The notes under the pieces are model-generated. The model ran no database searches. It was not told where the DNA came from and was given only the letters and a program-made list of their open reading frames with translations. This document shows, in pieces, positions 19,998 through 28,899 of a stretch of 64,000 nucleotides of DNA; position 1 is the stretch's first letter; every line of letters starts with the position of its first letter. The stretch comes from Thalassovita litoralis (GTDB taxonomy: Bacteria > Pseudomonadota > Alphaproteobacteria > Rhodobacterales > Rhodobacteraceae), in contig NZ_FXTO01000006.1 in NCBI RefSeq assembly GCF_900182725.1, positions 1 through 64,000 on the forward strand. The letters run 5' to 3'. The translations under genes and the position numbers were made by a program.

Positions 19998-20666
19998 TCA
20001 ACTATAAGTCAGCAGGGGGTCGGCATTGGCTGCCGTGATATGCGGGGTTTCGTTAAAGCCGTGCAGGTAAAAATTGCTGTCAGAAAAAACGAAACGGTTC
20101 ACGGCGCAATTCTTCATTTGCAATTGCAGTTTGATCTGATGTTCCGAAGGCGTTTGCAGCGTTGCGGCAATCATCTGCCCGATGGCCCCGCCCGAGCTGA
20201 CGGCCACGATGGTCTGGGCCTTGCTGTCCAGTATCGCCTGACGGGCGGCTTCGACGCGACCGCTGAATTGCGCCCATGTTTCGGGCGGGTTTTCGATTTC
20301 ATCCCGCTGCCACGCCAGCACGGTATCACGTAGGGTACGGAAATGGGATTTGCGTTCTGAATGCATGTTTTCGGGGGCAGGGCGGCCCCGGTAATGTGCA
20401 TCCAGCAGGTTCTTGAAATCAAACTCGTTCAGGCCGGGCAGAATTTCGGCCTGTTCGGGGTCGCGGCCCATGCCCTTCAGGATGCCTTCCAGTGTTTCGC
20501 GGTGGCGGCGCTGCGCACCGATGAACAGGGCATCAGGGGTCACGCCCTGCACGGCCAACGCCTGCCCAAGGGCAAAGGATTGTTCGTGGCCAAGGTCAGA
20601 CAGCACATCGTAATTCGCTGCGCCAAAGGATGCCTGGGCGTGGCGGATCAGGTAAAGTTCGGGCAT
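19998..20666 (-). CDS. histidine phosphatase family protein (phosphoglycerate-mutase-like)
   Basis: 222 residues from the ATG at 20666. The N-terminal LYLIRHAQASFG contains the RHA(G/Q) motif with phospho-accepting His9; a second catalytic His is expected near AVSSGGAIGQM in the SGG motif, where the more usual GHG is absent. The family removes phosphate from small molecules. It directly precedes the APH-like kinase gene, the two forming a kinase/phosphatase pair inside an acyl-CoA degradation operon; an analogous phosphatase domain is fused to the kinase in ACAD10. A 60-base gap separates it from the thiolase gene. The substrate is unknown. Confidence 0.85.
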   Translation of the reverse strand: MPELYLIRHAQASFGAANYDVLSDLGHEQSFALGQALAVQGVTPDALFIGAQRRHRETLEGILKGMGRDPEQAEILPGLNEFDFKNLLDAHYRGRPAPENMHSERKSHFRTLRDTVLAWQRDEIENPPETWAQFSGRVEAARQAILDSKAQTIVAVSSGGAIGQMIAATLQTPSEHQIKLQLQMKNCAVNRFVFSDSNFYLHGFNETPHITAANADPLLTYS

Positions 20667-20726
20667 ATATCGGGGCCTTGTGATTGGGGATGGGGCCGCA
20701 TGTTGCATACGGCCCCGTCTGGTGTG

Positions 20727-21929
20727 TTACAGCACTTCGAACAAGCCAGCGGCACCCATGCCACCGCCCACGCACATGGTGCAGACAACGTATTTGGCGC
20801 CGCGGCGTTTGCCTTCGATCAGGGCGTGGCCCACCATACGCGCGCCCGACATGCCATAGGGGTGGCCAACGGAAATTGCGCCGCCGTTCACGTTCAGCAA
20901 TTCACCGGGAATGCCCAGAACGCGCTGCGATTGCAGCACTTGGCTGGCGAATGCTTCGTTCAGTTCCCACAGGCCGATGTCGTCGATTTTCAGCCCGTGC
21001 GCTTCCAGCAGTTTCGGCACGGCATAGATTGGGCCGATGCCCATTTCATCGGGTTCACAACCTGCGGCCATCACACCAACGTAGCGCCCCAGCGGTTGCA
21101 GGCCGCGCTTTTCGGCCTCTTTCGCTTCCATGATCACGGCGGCAGATGCGCCATCCGACAATTGCGAGGCGTTACCGGCGGTGATGAATTTGCCTTCGGC
21201 CACTTTCTGACCGTCCTTGAACACCGGGGCCAGCGATTGCAAGCTTTCCAGCGTGGTGCTGGGGCGGTTGCCTTCGTCTTTGGACAGGGTGACTTCTTTG
21301 AAGGACACCTCTTTGGTTTCCTTGTCCATCACGCCCATCGTGGTGGTCAGCGGCACGATTTCATCATCGAACTTGCCCGCGTCTTGTGCGGCTGCGGTGC
21401 GCTGCTGCGATTGCAGGGCATAGGCGTCCTGATCTTCGCGCGACACGCCATAGCGTTCCGCCACGATTTCAGCGGTTTCCAGCATCGACATGTACAGATC
21501 GGGCTTGTTTTCCTTGATCCAGGCATCGGCCAGCCAGTCGGTGCGCATTTTCTGGTTTTGCACAAGGCTGATGGATTCCACACCGCCGCCAATGCAAATA
21601 TCCATGCCGTCATGGATCACCTGCTTGGCTGCCGTGGCAATCGCCATCATGCCCGATGCACATTGACGGTCCATCGACATCCCGGCGATAGAAACGGGCA
21701 GGCCCGCGCGGATCACGGCCTGACGGCCAATGTTGCCCCCGGTCGAACCCTGCTGCATGGCCGAACCCACGATGCAATCGCTGATTTCGTGGCCTTCCAG
21801 ACCGGCGCGGGATACGGCGTTTTTCACGGCATGGCCGATCAGCGTTTGTGCCGAGGTGTTGTTGAACGCGCCGCGAAAGGCTTTGCCGATCGGGGTGCGG
21901 GCGGTGGATACGATTACTGCGTCACGCAT
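20727..21929 (-). CDS. acetyl-CoA acyltransferase / thiolase
   Basis: Cleaves 3-oxoacyl-CoA with CoA to give acetyl-CoA (or propionyl-CoA) plus a shortened acyl-CoA, the last step of beta-oxidation. 400 residues. Nucleophile Cys90 in MDRQCASG, His356 in [10 protein letters not shown] and acid/base Cys386 in [12 protein letters not shown] are all present. It lies three bases after the MFE2-like SDR gene. FadA/PaaJ-type degradative thiolase is likelier than biosynthetic PhaA, given the surrounding catabolic genes. Confidence 0.93.
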   Translation of the reverse strand: MRDAVIVSTARTPIGKAFRGAFNNTSAQTLIGHAVKNAVSRAGLEGHEISDCIVGSAMQQGSTGGNIGRQAVIRAGLPVSIAGMSMDRQCASGMMAIATAAKQVIHDGMDICIGGGVESISLVQNQKMRTDWLADAWIKENKPDLYMSMLETAEIVAERYGVSREDQDAYALQSQQRTAAAQDAGKFDDEIVPLTTTMGVMDKETKEVSFKEVTLSKDEGNRPSTTLESLQSLAPVFKDGQKVAEGKFITAGNASQLSDGASAAVIMEAKEAEKRGLQPLGRYVGVMAAGCEPDEMGIGPIYAVPKLLEAHGLKIDDIGLWELNEAFASQVLQSQRVLGIPGELLNVNGGAISVGHPYGMSGARMVGHALIEGKRRGAKYVVCTMCVGGGMGAAGLFEVL

Positions 21930-21932
21930 GGG

Positions 21933-22865
21933 TTATTCCTTTTCTTCCAAAGAGATACCGCGCAATTCGGCGGCCATTTTGATGTATTTGTTGGTTTGAT
22001 CGAACGCGCCGCCCATCAGGGTTTGACCGTCTTCGCTGCGGATCGTGTCCATGTTCGCCAACACGCCTTCGGGGGTCAGATCATCGCCTTGCAGCGCCAC
22101 GCCACGGGTTTCGTAGATCCGGGTTTCCGCAAAGCAGCCGCCACCGGCACCCAGAACCATGCGGCTGGGGGCATCTTCGCTGACCAGCGCCAACAGGCCC
22201 GGCGTGATGGTTTCGGGCTTCAGCAAATCCTTCACGGCGGCGGGGAACAGTTCCTCGGTCATGCGGGTGGTTGCGGTGGGGGCCAACAGGTTGGTGCGCA
22301 CGTTTTTGCGGCTGCCTTCGTGGTGCAGCACATTCATCAGACCCAGCATCGCCGCCTTGGCCGCGCCATAGTTGGACTGACCGAAGTTGCCATACAGCCC
22401 CGAGGACGAGGTGGTCAGAACGATCCGCCCGTATTCCCGTTCCAGCATGTGACGCCACAGGGCATGGGTGCAGTTCACAGTCCCCATCAGGTGAACATCG
22501 ACGACCATCTTGAAATCGTCCAGCGTCATCTTGGCAAAGGTCTTATCGCGCAGGATGCCCGCGTTGTTCACCAGAATATCGACATGGCCGAATTCGGCAA
22601 TGGCCTCGTCCACCATCGCCTGTACCTGTTCGGCATTGGCCACGTTGGCCCCGTTGGCGATGGCCTTGCCACCTGCTGCGCGGATTTCTTCGACCACGGC
22701 GCGGGCCGCATCGGAACCCGATCCGCTGCCATCGGTCGCGGCACCCAAATCGTTCACGACAACCTTGGCCCCACGCGCGGCCAAACCCAGCGCGTGACTG
22801 CGGCCCAGGCCCGCACCGGCCCCGGTTACGATGGCCACGCGGCCATCAAAACGTACTTCGCTCAT
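21933..22865 (-). CDS. SDR-family 3-hydroxyacyl-CoA dehydrogenase (MFE-2 type)
   Basis: 310 residues, longer than simple FabG proteins. TGAGAGLGRSHALGLAARGAK is the cofactor-binding segment, VNDLG ends strand 2, and catalytic Ser (SSS, 153-155), Tyr166 and Lys170 (SNYGAAK) are intact. The length and the VNDLGAATDGSGSGS insertion match the dehydrogenase unit of peroxisomal multifunctional enzyme 2, which oxidises (R)-3-hydroxyacyl-CoA. The adjacent MaoC hydratase gene overlaps its start by four bases (ATGA), giving the two activities that are fused in MFE-2. So this branch would use (R)-3-hydroxyacyl-CoA stereochemistry, in contrast to the FadB-like enzyme at 12922. Confidence 0.9.
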   Translation of the reverse strand: MSEVRFDGRVAIVTGAGAGLGRSHALGLAARGAKVVVNDLGAATDGSGSGSDAARAVVEEIRAAGGKAIANGANVANAEQVQAMVDEAIAEFGHVDILVNNAGILRDKTFAKMTLDDFKMVVDVHLMGTVNCTHALWRHMLEREYGRIVLTTSSSGLYGNFGQSNYGAAKAAMLGLMNVLHHEGSRKNVRTNLLAPTATTRMTEELFPAAVKDLLKPETITPGLLALVSEDAPSRMVLGAGGGCFAETRIYETRGVALQGDDLTPEGVLANMDTIRSEDGQTLMGGAFDQTNKYIKMAAELRGISLEEKE

Positions 22866-23341
22866 TTATTCTCTCCCATATAACGACGGCCCAGCCATTG
22901 TGCGACCAGCGCGGGTTTTTCCTGTCCTTCGATTTCCACGGTAACGGTGACAAGGGTCTGGAACTCGCCGGGGCGAACCTCTTTCACCTCGTCCAGAACG
23001 AACCGGCCCCGCACTTTGGAGTTCACCTTGACCGGCGATACAAAGCGCACTTTCTCGAACCCATAGTTCACGCCCATCGTCACGCCTTGGATCGAGGGCA
23101 TCTGATAGGCCATCGTCGACAGCAAAGAGAGCGTCAGGAACCCGTGCGCGATAGTGGTGCCAAAAGGCGATTTGGCAGCGGCTTCGGGATCTACATGAAT
23201 GAACTGGTGATCATCGGTGCAATCCGCGAACTGGTTGATCTGGTCCTGAGTGACGGTGATCCACTTGGACACGCCCATTTCTTTGCCTTGCAAGGCCTGA
23301 AATTCGGCCAGCGGCAGGTTTTTTCCGGATGGCAGGGTCAT
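22862..23341 (-). CDS. MaoC-family (R)-specific enoyl-CoA hydratase
   Basis: 159 residues, single hotdog domain. The hydratase-2 motif is present: catalytic Asp44 and His49 in DDHQFIHVDPEAA, followed by SPFGTTIAHGFLTLSL. It adds water to trans-2-enoyl-CoA to form (R)-3-hydroxyacyl-CoA, for the SDR encoded by the overlapping next gene. It begins two bases after the preceding SDR gene in a tightly packed operon. Confidence 0.92.
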   Translation of the reverse strand: MTLPSGKNLPLAEFQALQGKEMGVSKWITVTQDQINQFADCTDDHQFIHVDPEAAAKSPFGTTIAHGFLTLSLLSTMAYQMPSIQGVTMGVNYGFEKVRFVSPVKVNSKVRGRFVLDEVKEVRPGEFQTLVTVTVEIEGQEKPALVAQWLGRRYMGENK

Positions 23342-23343
23342 TG

Positions 23344-24162
23344 TTATAGCTCCTCGTTAAACAGGCTGCCGGGGGCGTTGGACTGCATCCCTCCGGACAG
23401 GGGTAAAATCGCGCCGGACAGATATGCCCCGCCGCGACCGCACAGGTATTGCAGCGCACCCGCAATATCCTCGGGGCGGCCAACGCGGCCCAAGGGGACA
23501 CCTTCGGCGGATTTTTTCTGTCCTTCTTCGGTGCCAATGGCAAAGGCAGTCATCTTCGATACGAACGGGCCGGGGGCGATGGCGTTCACAGTGATGCCTT
23601 GGTGGGCCAGATCGTTGGACAGCACGCGGGTCATGTGATGCACCGCGCCTTTGGACACGGCATAGGAATAGGTGCGCGTACCCTTGGGGATGTCCCCCAT
23701 GACCGAGCCAACATTGACCACGCGGGCCGGATCGTCGGCGGTGCTGGCGGCTTTTAGCAGCGGCAGCAGGCTTTGCGTCAGGTGGAACATGCCGGTGACG
23801 TTCAGACGCAGCAGTTTATCCCATGCTTCATAGGGGTGTTCCCCGATGGGGGCGCCCCATGTGCGGCCTGCGTTGTTCATCAAGATGTGCAGCTTGTCGG
23901 TGCGTTTGTTCACCTCGGATACCAGTGCGGCAATGCCTTCTTCGGTGGCGACATCCCCGCCGAAGCCTTCGGCACTGCCGGGGTATCCCTTGGCGTTCAG
24001 TTCCGCGGCGACCGCTTCGCAGGCATCGGCCTTGCGGCTGGCGATCAGAACGCGGGCACCAGCGGCGACCAACCCTTCGGCGGCCATATGTCCAATACCG
24101 GACGAGCCACCCGTTACCAAAGCGACCTTGCCGCTGAGATCAAAAAGATCAGACGGTTTCAT
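23344..24162 (-). CDS. SDR-family oxidoreductase
   Basis: 272 residues from the ATG at 24162, preceded by GAGGGAGGGAAC; the frame extends seven codons upstream. Cofactor motif TGGSSGIGHMAAEGL (about 16-30), NNAGRTWGAP, and the catalytic Tyr/Lys in YSYAVSKGAVHHM are visible; the end of strand 2 reads ASRKADA, where Arg suggests NADP(H) preference. It sits between the second acyl-CoA dehydrogenase and MaoC genes. In the lva pathway an SDR reduces a 4-oxoacyl-CoA; whether this one acts on a keto or hydroxy group of the substrate is unknown. Confidence 0.88.
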   Translation of the reverse strand: MKPSDLFDLSGKVALVTGGSSGIGHMAAEGLVAAGARVLIASRKADACEAVAAELNAKGYPGSAEGFGGDVATEEGIAALVSEVNKRTDKLHILMNNAGRTWGAPIGEHPYEAWDKLLRLNVTGMFHLTQSLLPLLKAASTADDPARVVNVGSVMGDIPKGTRTYSYAVSKGAVHHMTRVLSNDLAHQGITVNAIAPGPFVSKMTAFAIGTEEGQKKSAEGVPLGRVGRPEDIAGALQYLCGRGGAYLSGAILPLSGGMQSNAPGSLFNEEL

Positions 24163-24172
24163 GTTCCCTCCC

Positions 24173-25306
24173 TCAGAAACCACGGGCTGCGGCGATCAAT
24201 GCGGCATGATAGCCGTAGTCGCCCAACCATTCTGCGCCAACACGGGCGCGTTTCATGTAAAAGCCGATGTCGAATTCATCGGTCATGCCAATGCCGCCGT
24301 GCATCTGGACGCCTTCGCTGACGGCCAGTTTTGCGGTTGCCGTGGCGCGTGCCTTGGCCAGCGACACAGCCAGCGCTGCATCATCCGGGGCCGCGTCCAA
24401 AACGCGACCGGCGTTGATGATGGCGCTGGTGGTGACTTCGATTTCGCTCCACAGATGAGCGGCGCGGTGTTGTAGCGCCTGAAAGCTGCCGATGGTGCGG
24501 TCGAATTGTTTGCGTTCTTTCAGATAGGCAACGGTCATCCCGTATGCCCCACCGGCAACCCCGGTCAGTTCAGCGGCCAAAGCGGCCTGTCCTGCCTGAA
24601 TTCCGTGACGCAACGTTACAAGCCCGTTGTCCAACTCGCCCACGATGTCCTCGCCCGTGGCGGCGACATTTTCCAGTGTGATCCGAGCATGATCGCGCGA
24701 ATCAACGGTGGGTTTCGAATCGCGGGAAATGCCCGCGCGGGCGGCATCAATGTCGAACAAGGTCAGCCCGGCCGCATCGCCAGTGGTGCCCGCTGTGCGG
24801 GCCAGAACCAGCAAACGATCCGCGCTGGCCCCATCCGCGACAAAGGTTTTCACGCCGGACAGACGATAGGCATTGCCCGATTTTTCCGCGCGCAGCGCCG
24901 TGCGGGCGGGGTTGTGTTTGGCCCCTTCATCCACGGCAATGGCATAGGTCACGCCGCCTTCGGCAATTTGCGTCAATGCCTGTTTCGCGCGGTCGCTGGC
25001 ACAATTCCGCAATGCGGTTGCGGCCATCACAGCGGTGGAAATAAACGGGCTGGCAGACAGCACATTGCCCATTTCCTCGGACAGGATACCGGCGGCGCGG
25101 TGGCCCATATCGGCCCCACCCTGATCTTCGGGGATCAGCACCCCGGCCCATCCCATCTGTGCCATTTCGCGCCACAATCCGGCGTCATAGGCGCGGCCCT
25201 GATCACGGTTTTCGCGCAGCGCCTTTACCGGCGACGCATCGGCCAGAAACCCGCGTGCGGCATCCCGCAACAGGGTTTCGTCTTCGGTTTCAAGAAGACT
25301 GGTCAT
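24173..25306 (-). CDS. acyl-CoA dehydrogenase (small partner)
   Basis: 377 residues from the ATG at 25306 (MTSLLETEDETLLRDAARGF). The C-terminal part shows RKQFDRTIGSFQALQHR and EGVQMHGGIGMTDEFDIGFY. The middle domain is degenerate, as in the smaller subunits of heteromeric acyl-CoA dehydrogenases. It follows the next dehydrogenase gene by 11 bases and would pair with it. The frame is open 47 codons upstream, but that overlaps the partner gene and is not family-like. Confidence 0.9.
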   Translation of the reverse strand: MTSLLETEDETLLRDAARGFLADASPVKALRENRDQGRAYDAGLWREMAQMGWAGVLIPEDQGGADMGHRAAGILSEEMGNVLSASPFISTAVMAATALRNCASDRAKQALTQIAEGGVTYAIAVDEGAKHNPARTALRAEKSGNAYRLSGVKTFVADGASADRLLVLARTAGTTGDAAGLTLFDIDAARAGISRDSKPTVDSRDHARITLENVAATGEDIVGELDNGLVTLRHGIQAGQAALAAELTGVAGGAYGMTVAYLKERKQFDRTIGSFQALQHRAAHLWSEIEVTTSAIINAGRVLDAAPDDAALAVSLAKARATATAKLAVSEGVQMHGGIGMTDEFDIGFYMKRARVGAEWLGDYGYHAALIAAARGF

Positions 25307-25317
25307 TGGAAAAATCC

Positions 25318-26514
25318 TTATTTCGAGGGCAGTTCGAGGACGCGTTTCGAGATGATGTCCAACATCACCTCGGTCGTGCCGCCTTCGATCGAGTTCGCCT
25401 TGGTGCGCAGCCATTCCGGTGCAAGGGTGCCGTGCGGGCCATCCCATTCCACCCCTTCGCTGCCGGTCGCGGACATTAGCAGCTCATAGCGGCGCTTGTT
25501 CAGTTCGGTGCCGTAATATTTCAACATGGCGCTGGCATTGCCCACGCCGCGCCCCGACTGGGCCTGATCCTTGTAACGCTCCATCGTCATGCCAAAGGCC
25601 AGACTGTCGATTTCCAGTCCCATTGCCTCGGTGCGGATCACCGGATCGTCCAGAACGCCATCGTCCAATGACCCAAGGAACGTTCCCAAAGAACGCCCGC
25701 CCAGCAGCCCGCGTGCGCCGCCGCCGATCATTTCGCGTTCATGAGTCAGCAGATGTTTTGCGACGTCCCAGCCACGGTTTTGTTCGCCGACGATGCTGGA
25801 AATGCCTTCGCCATAGGATTTCGGGACTTTCACGTTGTCGAAAAAAGTCTCGCAGAATGGGGACTTACCGGAAATAAGGCGGATGGGTTTGGTGGTGACG
25901 CCGGGCGCGTTCATGTCGATCAGCATAAAGCTGATGCCCTTGTGTTTCGGGGCGTCGCGGTCGGTGCGGACCAGTGCGAAAATCCAATCGGCCTTGTCCG
26001 CGTAAGAGGTCCAGATTTTTTGCCCGTTCACCAGCCAGTGATCGCCCATATCCTCGGCTTTGGTTTGCACATTGGCCAAATCGCTGCCCGCGCCGGGTTC
26101 GGAATAGCCCTGACACCAACGGATTTCCCCGCGCGTGATCGGGGGCAGGAAATGCGATTTTTGCTCGTGTGTGCCAAATTCCAACAGGGCCGGGCCAAGC
26201 ATCCACAGGCCGAAACTTTCCAGTGGGGTCGGGGCTTGCAGGCGGGCCATTTCTTCGCGGAAAATCTTTTCCTTAGCGCGGGTCAGACCGCCACCGCCGT
26301 ATTCCGTGGGCCAGCGGGGGGCTGTCAGCCCCTTGGAGATTGCATTCTCCATCCAGACTTTTTGATCATCGCGTTTGAAAACCCAGGATTTACCACCCCA
26401 CACGATTGAATCTTCATCAAGCCTTGCACCGCGCAGCGTGTCAGGGCAGCTTTGCATAATCCAATCCGCGATCTCGGATCGGTAGCTGGCCAGTTCGGCC
26501 ATTGCGTCAGTCAT
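25318..26514 (-). CDS. acyl-CoA dehydrogenase (large partner)
   Basis: 398 residues, first gene of the ten-gene minus-strand operon; ATG 26514 follows GAGGGAGGGG. It has the SEPGAGSDLANVQT FAD/substrate motif near 140 and a C-terminal EGGTTEVMLDIISKRVLEL in place of the more common GGxxEI. Because the operon also encodes an APH-like kinase, this ACAD or its partner is a candidate for handling a 4-phosphoacyl-CoA as ACAD10/11 and LvaC do, but no residue seen here proves this. Confidence 0.9.
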   Translation of the reverse strand: MTDAMAELASYRSEIADWIMQSCPDTLRGARLDEDSIVWGGKSWVFKRDDQKVWMENAISKGLTAPRWPTEYGGGGLTRAKEKIFREEMARLQAPTPLESFGLWMLGPALLEFGTHEQKSHFLPPITRGEIRWCQGYSEPGAGSDLANVQTKAEDMGDHWLVNGQKIWTSYADKADWIFALVRTDRDAPKHKGISFMLIDMNAPGVTTKPIRLISGKSPFCETFFDNVKVPKSYGEGISSIVGEQNRGWDVAKHLLTHEREMIGGGARGLLGGRSLGTFLGSLDDGVLDDPVIRTEAMGLEIDSLAFGMTMERYKDQAQSGRGVGNASAMLKYYGTELNKRRYELLMSATGSEGVEWDGPHGTLAPEWLRTKANSIEGGTTEVMLDIISKRVLELPSK

Positions 26515-26542
26515 AACACCCCTCCCTCTGGTGTATGTTTTG

Positions 26543-26563
26543 CAGTGCAGAATAGAATTTCAC
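26543..26563 (-). promoter_or_regulatory. operator-like 21-bp motif, copy B
   Basis: On the minus strand this reads GTGAAATTCTATTCTGCACT plus G. It matches copy A (33439-33459) at 16 of 21 positions and copy C (38135-38155) more loosely. It overlaps the -10 of the predicted minus-strand promoter of the acyl-CoA operon, the position expected for repressor control. The IclR regulator encoded at 34676-35502 is a candidate binder. Confidence 0.4.
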
Positions 26564-26599
26564 AAAATGATTGACAAGCGGGCAGTGCGTGCTTTTGAT
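26549..26599. promoter_or_regulatory. divergent promoters sharing one -35 region
   Basis: Plus strand: TTGACA at 26571-26576 and TTTGAT at 26594-26599, spacing 17, for the livK-type transporter. Minus strand: TTGTCA (complement of 26572-26577) and TATTCT (complement of 26549-26554), spacing 17, for the acyl-CoA operon. The two -35 hexamers lie on the same TTGACAA. Hexamers were judged by eye only. Confidence 0.45.
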
Positions 26600-26651
26600 C
26601 AGGGACGAAAAGACGACCCGGTATTCGGGTTTCTTTTGTAACGGGAGGAAT

Positions 26652-27893
26652 ATGATGAAACTTGTGAAATCTGCTGCTTTGGCGGCTGCAATGGCATTTG
26701 CTTCGATGTCGGGTGCGTCGGCTGATACGTTGAAAATCGCCTTTATCGACCCGCTTTCGGGTCCGTTTGGGCCGTCGGGGCAGTCTGGCTTGAATGAATG
26801 GACGTATGCAGCAGCGCAGGTGAACGCAAAGGGCGGGATTCAGGGCAAGCAGGTCGAAGTCATCGGGTTGGACAACAAGGTGAACCCGAAAGAATCACTG
26901 ATTCAGTTCCAGAAAGCGATTGACCAAGGTGTGCGTTTCATCGCGCAGGGGAATGGTTCGTCGGTCGCGTCCGCACTGGTTGATGCTGTTGAAAAACACA
27001 ACAAGCGTAATCCCGGTGACGAGGTTCTGTATCTGAACTATGCGGCTGTTGATCCGGTCTTTACCAATGATCGTTGTAGCTTCTGGCATTTCCGCTTTGA
27101 TGCGGATGCAGACATGAAAATGGAAGCTGTGACCGACTGGATCAAAGGTCAGGAGCAGATCAAGAAAGTCTACATCATCGGTCAGGACTATTCGTTCGGT
27201 AAGGCCGTGGCGGCTGCTGCTGTGAAAAATCTGACGGCAAAGCGCCCCGATATCGAAATCGTTGGCAACGAACTGCACCCGCTGGGCAAGGTGAAAGACT
27301 TCACCCCCTATGTCCAGAAAATCATCAGCTCGGGCGCGGATGCGATCATCACCGGCAACTGGGGCGCCGACATGGTGCTGCTGATCAAATCGGCGATGGA
27401 TTCGGGCTTCAAGGGTGAAATCCTGACCTACTATGGCGGTTCCAAAGGCGCCGCCGTGGCAATGGGTGAGTCCGCAACCGGCCACGTTAAGGCCATCGTG
27501 GAACACAACACCAACCTGCCGATGTCGGACGCGCACGCCGCCTATGTGGATGGCTACGAAGCGGAATATTCCGAGGATGATTACTATTATCACCGGATTT
27601 CCAACGCGATGAAGATGCTGGCGATGGCTGCCGATAAAGCAGGCAGCACCGAGCCGAAAGCCATTGCATTCGCATTGGAAGGCATGACCTGGGAAGGCCC
27701 GACCGGGACCATCACCATGCGCGCTGACAACCACCAGATCCTTCAGCCGATGTTCATGTCCACCTTCTCGAAGGACGGCGTGACCCGTGGCGTGGAAGAT
27801 TTGCCGCTGGGTTGGACCTCGGGGGCAAATGATCGGATCGAGGGTGAAGCCACCAAGACCGAAACCACCTGTAAGATGAAGCGCCCGTCCTGA
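26652..27893 (+). CDS. branched-chain-type ABC transporter substrate-binding protein
   Basis: Periplasmic receptor of a LIV-I-like (HAAT) ABC importer. About 413 residues; MMKLVKSAALAAAMAFASMSGASA is a signal peptide with AxA cleavage before DTLKIAF. ATG 26652 and ATG 26655 both follow GGGAGGAA; the second has better spacing. The mature part has the type I periplasmic-binding fold (IAFIDPLSGPFGPSGQSG). It is divergent from the acyl-CoA operon, so the ligand is more likely a carboxylic acid degraded by that operon than leucine. A UUCG hairpin separates it from the permease genes. Confidence 0.92.
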   Translation: MMKLVKSAALAAAMAFASMSGASADTLKIAFIDPLSGPFGPSGQSGLNEWTYAAAQVNAKGGIQGKQVEVIGLDNKVNPKESLIQFQKAIDQGVRFIAQGNGSSVASALVDAVEKHNKRNPGDEVLYLNYAAVDPVFTNDRCSFWHFRFDADADMKMEAVTDWIKGQEQIKKVYIIGQDYSFGKAVAAAAVKNLTAKRPDIEIVGNELHPLGKVKDFTPYVQKIISSGADAIITGNWGADMVLLIKSAMDSGFKGEILTYYGGSKGAAVAMGESATGHVKAIVEHNTNLPMSDAHAAYVDGYEAEYSEDDYYYHRISNAMKMLAMAADKAGSTEPKAIAFALEGMTWEGPTGTITMRADNHQILQPMFMSTFSKDGVTRGVEDLPLGWTSGANDRIEGEATKTETTCKMKRPS

Positions 27894-27922
27894 TCCGACG
27901 CGCCGCTTAGTATTCTGACGAA

Positions 27923-27948
27923 GGGTGCCGTCCTTCGGGATGGCACCC
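27923..27948 (+). other. UUCG-capped hairpin between binding-protein and permease genes
   Basis: GGGTGCCGTCC (27923-27933), loop TTCG, GGATGGCACCC (27938-27948): an 11-bp stem including one G-U pair, followed by GTTTTAC. It probably stabilises the upstream mRNA end or terminates part of the transcripts, giving more binding protein than permease. Confidence 0.65.
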
Positions 27949-27966
27949 GTTTTACAAGAGGTTTCT

Positions 27967-28899
27967 ATGGAAACGATCGTATTTTCACTCCTGAACGGGG
28001 TGATTTACGGCCTCCTGTTGTTTATGCTGTCCAGCGGTCTGACGCTGATTTTCAGCATGATGGGCGTGCTGAACTTTGCACATGCAAGTTTTTACATGCT
28101 GGGGGCCTATTTCGCTTACACGATATCCGAGGCAAGCAGTTTCTGGATTGCGCTGATCTTTGCGCCGATCCTTGTGGGGCTGATCGGGGCTGCTGTTGAA
28201 CGCTGGGGGCTGCGGACCGTTCACGTGAACGGGCATGTCGCGGAACTGTTGTTCACCTTTGGTCTGGCCTATCTGATTGACGAGGTGGTGAAAATCATCT
28301 GGGGCCGCAATGCCGTGGATTACCGTGTGCCGGAATTGCTGGATTTCCCGCTGTTTGAATTGTTCGGGGCGCAATATCCCGCATACCGGATTTTCACGCT
28401 GTTTGTGGCGCTGGCGATGTTGGCCGGGCTGTGGTTCATCCTGAACCGGACCCGCGCGGGCCTGATCATTCAGGCGGCGCTGACCCATCCGCATATGGTG
28501 GGGCATCTGGGCCATAACGTGCCGCGCATTTTCATGACCGTGTTCGGTGTGGGCTGTGCGCTGGCCGGTTTGGCAGGCGTGATTGGCGGCAACTATCTGG
28601 TGACGGACCCGGCGATGGCCGTTCAGATGGGACCGATCGTTTTCGTTGTGGTCGTTGTTGGTGGGCTTGGCAGCCTGATGGGCGCGTTCCTTGCTGCGAT
28701 GCTGCTGGGTCTGTTGCAAACCTTTGCCGTGGCGATTGATACCCGTTTTGCAGACATCTTCGGGTTTCTGGGGCTGTCCGAAACAAGCGAGGTTGGGGCG
28801 ATTTCCATTGCATCCTTGGCGCCTATGCTGCCGTTCCTACTGTTGGTGATCATTCTTATGGTGCGCCCGCGTGGCCTGATGGGGGACCGTGAGCTATGA
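27967..28899 (+). CDS. branched-chain-type ABC transporter permease (LivH family)
   Basis: 310 residues, about eight membrane helices. ATG 27967 follows AAGAGG; the frame is open 14 codons further but this start fits the family (METIVFSLLNGVIYGLLLFM). The conserved segment VFVVVVVGGLGSLMGAFLAA, near the cytoplasmic coupling loop, and the final VRPRGLMG are typical of LivH/LivM proteins. It overlaps the next permease gene by four bases and belongs to the five-gene K-H-M-G-F transporter operon. Confidence 0.93.
   Translation: METIVFSLLNGVIYGLLLFMLSSGLTLIFSMMGVLNFAHASFYMLGAYFAYTISEASSFWIALIFAPILVGLIGAAVERWGLRTVHVNGHVAELLFTFGLAYLIDEVVKIIWGRNAVDYRVPELLDFPLFELFGAQYPAYRIFTLFVALAMLAGLWFILNRTRAGLIIQAALTHPHMVGHLGHNVPRIFMTVFGVGCALAGLAGVIGGNYLVTDPAMAVQMGPIVFVVVVVGGLGSLMGAFLAAMLLGLLQTFAVAIDTRFADIFGFLGLSETSEVGAISIASLAPMLPFLLLVIILMVRPRGLMGDREL

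Noticed and set aside
20361-22883. 840-residue plus-strand open frame across thiolase and SDR genes
   Set aside because: Spans several well-supported minus-strand genes and has no recognisable domain.
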